Shown piece after piece: positions 60,473-64,000 of a stretch of DNA of 64,000 nt (position 1 is the stretch's first letter; every line of letters starts with the position of its first letter). The DNA is taken from contig JAXLQL010000028.1 in NCBI GenBank assembly GCA_046331625.1, positions 1 to 64,000 on the forward strand, given 5' to 3'. Source of the DNA: JAXLQL01 sp046331625. GTDB lineage: Bacteria > Acidobacteriota > Terriglobia > Bryobacterales > Bryobacteraceae. The translations under genes were made by a program, and so were the position numbers. Below the pieces are notes generated by a model that saw only the letters and a list, made by a program, of their open reading frames with translations, made no database searches and had not been told where the DNA came from.

Positions 60473-61714
60473 TTACTGCTCTAGCCGGTAGATGGTCATG
60501 CCCGAGAGTAGCTTCGGATAGAAGTCGGTCGACTTCTGCGGCATCACGCCGCCGCCGAACGACACGTCGGCCACTTCGTCGATCCGCGTCGGCTGCAGCA
60601 GGAATCCCACTTGCGCCTTGCCGCCGCGTACGGCAGCGAGCGCACCGTCGAGCCCGCGCACGTACTGGAGGTACTTCTCTTCGCGGACCGCTTCCTCGCC
60701 AATGCCGAGCACGCCTTCGAGCACCCGCTGGTGCAGGAAGCGCACATCCAGATCGCCCTTCGCCCGCGGAGCTTCGAGTAGCCGGATCCCATCCGGTAGC
60801 GCTACGCCCATCAGCACCTTGCCGTCTTCGAATGACGCAAAGCGCTGCCGGAACGCCGCTTCGTCAATTGGCGCCAACGTTCCCAGCGTGCCGAGCTTCT
60901 CGAGCATCGCCTGCGCCTCGAAGCCATCGAGGTTCTTCACCAGCCGGTGCGTCGCCAGAATCCGCAGCCCGGGTGAGTACATGTTGACGAAAGTCATCAT
61001 CACTCGCTGCGCGTCCGCCAGGCTGCTCTCCTTGCTGAAATTGAGCGCCGTCTCGTAGCGATGATGGCCGTCGGCGATCACCAGCTTCTTGTCGCCCATC
61101 AACCGTTGCACTTCGGCCACCGTCGCGGGATCGGAGATCTTCCACAGGCGGTGCACGCCGTTGTACTCGTCCGTCACCACACCGAGCGGAGCCTGCGCCG
61201 CGGCCGCATCCAGTATGCGATCCACCGCGCCTTCCTTGTCGGGATAGAGCATGAAGATCTGGCCGAAGTGCGCATGCGTGTGGCGCAGCACTTCGAGCCG
61301 GTCTTTCTTCGGACCCGACAGCGTCTGCTCGTGCCGGTGCACGATGCCCGCCGAGTATTCCTCCACTTGGCCGAGCCCGATGAAGCCCTTGCGTACCAGC
61401 GTCTCACCGCTATCGGGGTCGCGGAACTCCTGGAAATAGGCGAAGAATGATGGCTCGGCCTCGCGCGCCAGAACACCCTTGGCGATCCAATCGTTCAGGT
61501 GCGCCGCGCCTCTCGTATAGATGTTGTCCGAGGCGCTGTCAGTGGGCTGCGGCTTGCCCAGGATAATGCGAACCAGGTTGTACGGGCTAAGCGAAAGGTA
61601 GCGCTCGCGCATGTCCGGATAGATCTTGTCGTATGGCTGAGTCACCAAATGGTCGAGCGCTACGGCGGCTGCCTGAGTATAGCGATAGGGTTGAAAAGGG
61701 AAGATTCGTGCCAT
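60473..61714 (-). CDS. DUF1015 family protein
   Basis: 413 aa. It opens MARIFPFQPYRY and has the family blocks VTQPYDKIYPDMRERYLSLSPYN (core QPYDKIYPDMRE), FIGLGQVEEY, VIADGHHRYETALNF and YLQYVRGLDGALAAV. Function is not established; a link to serine or sugar metabolism has been proposed for some members. It is monocistronic here and divergent from the tad-like genes. The ADGHHRYE box would suit metal or nucleotide binding. Confidence 0.9.
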   Translation of the reverse strand: MARIFPFQPYRYTQAAAVALDHLVTQPYDKIYPDMRERYLSLSPYNLVRIILGKPQPTDSASDNIYTRGAAHLNDWIAKGVLAREAEPSFFAYFQEFRDPDSGETLVRKGFIGLGQVEEYSAGIVHRHEQTLSGPKKDRLEVLRHTHAHFGQIFMLYPDKEGAVDRILDAAAAQAPLGVVTDEYNGVHRLWKISDPATVAEVQRLMGDKKLVIADGHHRYETALNFSKESSLADAQRVMMTFVNMYSPGLRILATHRLVKNLDGFEAQAMLEKLGTLGTLAPIDEAAFRQRFASFEDGKVLMGVALPDGIRLLEAPRAKGDLDVRFLHQRVLEGVLGIGEEAVREEKYLQYVRGLDGALAAVRGGKAQVGFLLQPTRIDEVADVSFGGGVMPQKSTDFYPKLLSGMTIYRLEQ

Positions 61715-61797
61715 GTAGGAGATGATTGCGGGGGAACTTTCAGGATAGCGCAGGGGTCACGCTAAGCTTGCCAGCCACATCGGCCGATAAAAGATCG

Positions 61798-62241
61798 ATG
61801 CGTGGAATCCGTCACTCGCGGCGGGGCATGGCCTTCGTCGCAGTCTGCGCCGCCCTCGCCTTGCTGATCGCCTTCGCCGGGCTCGGGATCGATCTCGGTC
61901 GGATGCTGGTAGAACACCGGGCTCTCCGAACCCAGGCCAAGGCCGCTGCACTGCGCGCCGCCTGGGCGCTCGATGGAACCAGCCAGGGCTTGGCGGCCGC
62001 TCGCAAGCAAGCGGAGACAGGCGCCGGCGGACGCTTCGAGAAGATCGAGTTCGCCGCTGAAGCGAAAGGTGAGTGGAGCGCGGAGCCCGCCGATCCAGGC
62101 CAAGCGAAGCTCGCTCGCGTCACCCTGCGGCAGTCCGTGGAGCTCACCCTCGTCCGCGCCGTAGTGCCGGAAACGGCCAAGTGGGTGCGAGCAGCCGCAG
62201 TGGCCCGCTTGACCGCCGCAGGCGTGGAGTTGGCCAGATGA
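61798..62241 (+). CDS. TadG-like pilus assembly protein
   Basis: 147 aa. A short basic leader (RHSRRGMAFVAVCAALALLIAFAGLGIDLGRML; core GMAFVAVCAALALLIAFAG) is the Flp/TadG-type N-terminus with one helix, and the following EHRALRTQAKAAALRAAWALDG matches TadG/TadE-type pseudopilins. It would help assemble a tight-adherence pilus. The start MRGIRHSRRG is preferred over a longer upstream ATG. It overlaps the TadE-like gene by ATGA. Confidence 0.75.
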   Translation: MRGIRHSRRGMAFVAVCAALALLIAFAGLGIDLGRMLVEHRALRTQAKAAALRAAWALDGTSQGLAAARKQAETGAGGRFEKIEFAAEAKGEWSAEPADPGQAKLARVTLRQSVELTLVRAVVPETAKWVRAAAVARLTAAGVELAR

Positions 62242-62630
62242 GGCGATCTCGCTGTTCACGGCGCGCAAGCGCTTTCGTCGAATTCGCCTTCGGCCTCACG
62301 GTGTTGTCTCCCGTCCTCGCCGGCGCGGCGCAGTACGGCTGGTCGCTCTATCAGTTGCACGAGCTCGAAGCGGCGGTCGAACAGGGAGCCGAAGCCGGTT
62401 GCCTCGCCCCGAGTCTGGATGGCAAGAGCACCTGGGAGGAGACCATTCGCAAGGCCACGCTCGCGCGGGGATCCAAGGTGGGCCTGCAACCGGAGCAGGT
62501 TCAGGTCCGCATCGATTTCGAGGCTCGCGAGTTCGAGGTCGCCATTCACCGATTCACCATTCCGGTTCCTCTTTCGCCGCTCGTTCTGAACGGCAAACCT
62601 TCGGCGCGCTTCCCCATCTGCCACGAATAG
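62238..62630 (+). CDS. TadE-like pseudopilin
   Basis: 130 aa. The N-terminus CSRRASAFVEFAFGLTVLSPVLAG is the TadE pattern: basic leader, a Glu near the start of the helix, and a hydrophobic helix. The remaining 90 residues form a soluble domain. It is translationally coupled to the TadG-like gene. Other tad genes (secretion ATPase, secretin) are not in the window. Confidence 0.8.
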   Translation: MRRSRCSRRASAFVEFAFGLTVLSPVLAGAAQYGWSLYQLHELEAAVEQGAEAGCLAPSLDGKSTWEETIRKATLARGSKVGLQPEQVQVRIDFEAREFEVAIHRFTIPVPLSPLVLNGKPSARFPICHE

Positions 62631-62709
62631 GCCACCGCCCCGCGAGTGCTGAACGGCCAACCCTCTGTCGTTTTCCTGATCCGCTGCAAACAAGCCCACA
62701 AAAGAAGGC

Positions 62710-62734
62710 GGCGGACCCGATTCGCCGGTCCGCC
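62710..62734. terminator. GC-rich hairpin after the tad-like genes, copy 1
   Basis: GGCGGACC and GGTCCGCC form an 8-bp stem around a 9-nt loop. It is the first of two similar hairpins between convergent genes. Confidence 0.45.
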
Positions 62735-62843
62735 CTGCCGTTCGCTGAGTGCCTCTTCGGTGCTTCGCCGTTATCTCATCTCCCCATTCGCCCGCAACCG
62801 CCCACTTCCCCGATCCGCCGCAACAAGCTCGCAAAAAGAAAGC

Positions 62844-62868
62844 GGCGGACCGGGTCTGCCGGTCCGCC
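62844..62868. terminator. GC-rich hairpin before the VWA gene end, copy 2
   Basis: GGCGGACCGG and CCGGTCCGCC form a perfect 10-bp stem around GTCTG. The flanks (GATCCGCYGCAA, GCGGAGTGCCTCT) match those of copy 1, so an approximately 90-bp unit was duplicated. Confidence 0.5.
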
Positions 62869-62916
62869 GAGCCATGTTTGTTCGCGGAGTGCCTCTGTTT
62901 GCGTGTGCAACAGGGG

Positions 62917-64000
62917 CTATTTGTTGTACCGGAGGATTTCAGCCGCAATCCGGGCGAACGCGCTCGAGAGCTGGCTCGCGTCGGGTGCGTACACGTACAA
63001 GCCTTCGGGCTTGGACGAGTCGAATATCGGGCTGGTCTTGTCGTTGGCGACCCGCAGCAGCAGTTCATTCTCCGCCGCGCCCACGCCTCCCAGTCCGAGA
63101 GTGTAGATCACAACGGCCAGGTTGCTGGCGTTGGCACGAATGCGCGTCGCGGCATCGGCCGTGGCATTGAACGCCGAGTTGTTCGCGGTGGTGTCGTCCC
63201 AGATCTTGATTTTCCCCGCGTACGGGTGGCCGACCGGATAAGTCAAAGTCGACTTGTAGCCGTACAGAGAATTCCCGTAGTAGTCGGTGTCGGGCTGATA
63301 CGGAACGTCGTATTTGACGTTGCTAGAACTCGAACGGTACCAGCAGTCGGTGGATTTCGCCGAGCCGGTGTAGCCTACTGGGATTGCCACTGCCGTACCC
63401 GGGTCAACCACCGCTCCCATAGCGGCCGCATTAGTTGGGCGGATGCCGTCCCACGAGTTGATGTCGCGTGCGATATAGCCGAAGTACTTCTGACCCGAGG
63501 GATTCCAACCAAGTTGCGTGTAGTCCTTCGTGTGGCCCCAATCGTAGCAGTGAGTCTTGTTTGCGGTTTCGGTGGTGGACGACAGCTTCAAGGGCCATTC
63601 CGCCGTGATGGTGTTCGGGTTACCGTCGGTAAACAGCAGGATCACGTTGAGCACGCCCGGCTCGTTCTGGGCCAGCAATTGCTGGTAGCCGTTCCACAGC
63701 GCTTGCGGAGTTCCCGTCCAGCCCAGGCAACCGCCCGGATAGAGCTTGCCTAACTCAGTCGCGATGGTGGGCGCGTCGTTCCAGTTGCGCGTCATGGCAT
63801 AGTCCACGCGGTAGTTGCCGCCGAACGTGATCAACCCGAGCTTGTCGCGCTGGTTGGCGAACTGCTGCGTGAACTGGATCGAGGCGCTCTCGAGATCGTC
63901 GCAAGAACCGGAGTTCTGCAGCGACCCGGAGCGGTCCACCACCAGCATCACGTTGACGTCGCGGCGCGATGTCTGCCCCATCACGCGGACATGCGTGAGA
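62917..64000 (-). CDS. VWA-domain TadG-like protein (N-terminus off the right edge)
   Basis: At least 360 residues, open to the window end. A von Willebrand A domain begins with VNVMLVVDRSGSLQNSGSC, giving the metal-site DxSxS. GLITFGGNYRV and NVILLFTDGNPNTITAE (core LFTDGNPN) supply the remaining site residues. The C-terminal end (LYVYAPDASQLSSAFARIAAEILR) is typical of pilus-associated TadG proteins. Upstream, in-frame codons continue to the edge without a start. It is convergent with the tadG/tadE-like pair and could be part of the same envelope structure. Confidence 0.85.
   Translation of the reverse strand, partial: LTHVRVMGQTSRRDVNVMLVVDRSGSLQNSGSCDDLESASIQFTQQFANQRDKLGLITFGGNYRVDYAMTRNWNDAPTIATELGKLYPGGCLGWTGTPQALWNGYQQLLAQNEPGVLNVILLFTDGNPNTITAEWPLKLSSTTETANKTHCYDWGHTKDYTQLGWNPSGQKYFGYIARDINSWDGIRPTNAAAMGAVVDPGTAVAIPVGYTGSAKSTDCWYRSSSSNVKYDVPYQPDTDYYGNSLYGYKSTLTYPVGHPYAGKIKIWDDTTANNSAFNATADAATRIRANASNLAVVIYTLGLGGVGAAENELLLRVANDKTSPIFDSSKPEGLYVYAPDASQLSSAFARIAAEILRYNK

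Overview
The window looks like a chromosome segment of an Acidobacteriota member of the Solibacter/Bryobacterales type. The lineage clues are gene families typical of that group: a PadR regulator followed by an ADOP-type duplicated permease, an Oar-like TonB-dependent receptor with a carboxypeptidase-regulatory N-terminus, secreted proteins with the acidobacterial TIGR03437 C-terminal domain (one intact, one remnant), and a DUF1592/DUF1552 exported pair. DNA is GC-rich with long antisense shadow ORFs. I found no rRNA, tRNA, CRISPR array, prophage or intact insertion sequence.

Layout. 1-5.4 kb (minus): a LarA-family protein, a Gfo/Idh/MocA dehydrogenase, an exported PQQ-like propeller with EF-hands, an unrecognised 305-aa protein and a class II aldolase cut by the window edge. 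5.5-12 kb: a 28-aa membrane microprotein, an exported D-aminoacylase-like amidohydrolase, a very large multicopper oxidase fused to a copper-radical (galactose oxidase-like) oxidase, and a sulfatase. 12-22 kb: an Rpn/PD-(D/E)XK-like protein, a MATE transporter, an M23 peptidase, and a colinear DUF3500 / propeller / pgm / hemB run, then a MerR regulator and a YtxH protein. 22-27 kb: a hotdog thioesterase and a porin / PstS-like / hybrid histidine kinase operon, then a decayed TIGR03437 fragment and an orphan UPF0175 protein. 27-34 kb: a subclass B3 metallo-beta-lactamase homologue and an M20 peptidase (minus), facing the lipid A operon fabZ-lpxA-lpxI-(GnnA-like dehydrogenase)-TonB-small membrane protein. 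34-38 kb: a FliA/WhiG-type sigma factor and a TIGR03437 secreted protein. 39-43 kb: a complete potABCD-like polyamine ABC transporter with a 33-aa ORF lodged between the two permeases. 43-47 kb: the Oar-like receptor. 47-57 kb: a lipoprotein, a sialidase-like protein, PadR-ADOP, a second Rpn-like paralogue and DUF1592-DUF1552. 57-60 kb: a cysteine-rich exported protein co-directional with an exported propeller behind a near-consensus promoter, then iolB. 60-64 kb: a small exported Cys/His-motif protein, DUF1015, TadG/TadE-like proteins and a VWA protein cut by the right edge.

Genome-level signals. At least ten genes that head a transcription unit carry a -10-like box (consensus roughly GCTAnnnT) ending only 6-10 nt before the start codon, often without a Shine-Dalgarno sequence. 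This is the layout of leaderless mRNAs. A 40-bp bipartite palindrome (GGCAGGCTTTAGCCTGC joined to GCGGGACTTCAGTCCCGC) occurs five times in two intergenic regions and as one half element elsewhere. The two Rpn-like paralogues share their upstream box and its spacing to the start, which points to an ATT start codon in the first copy.

All functions are assigned by reading motifs and family resemblance by eye. No database search was possible.
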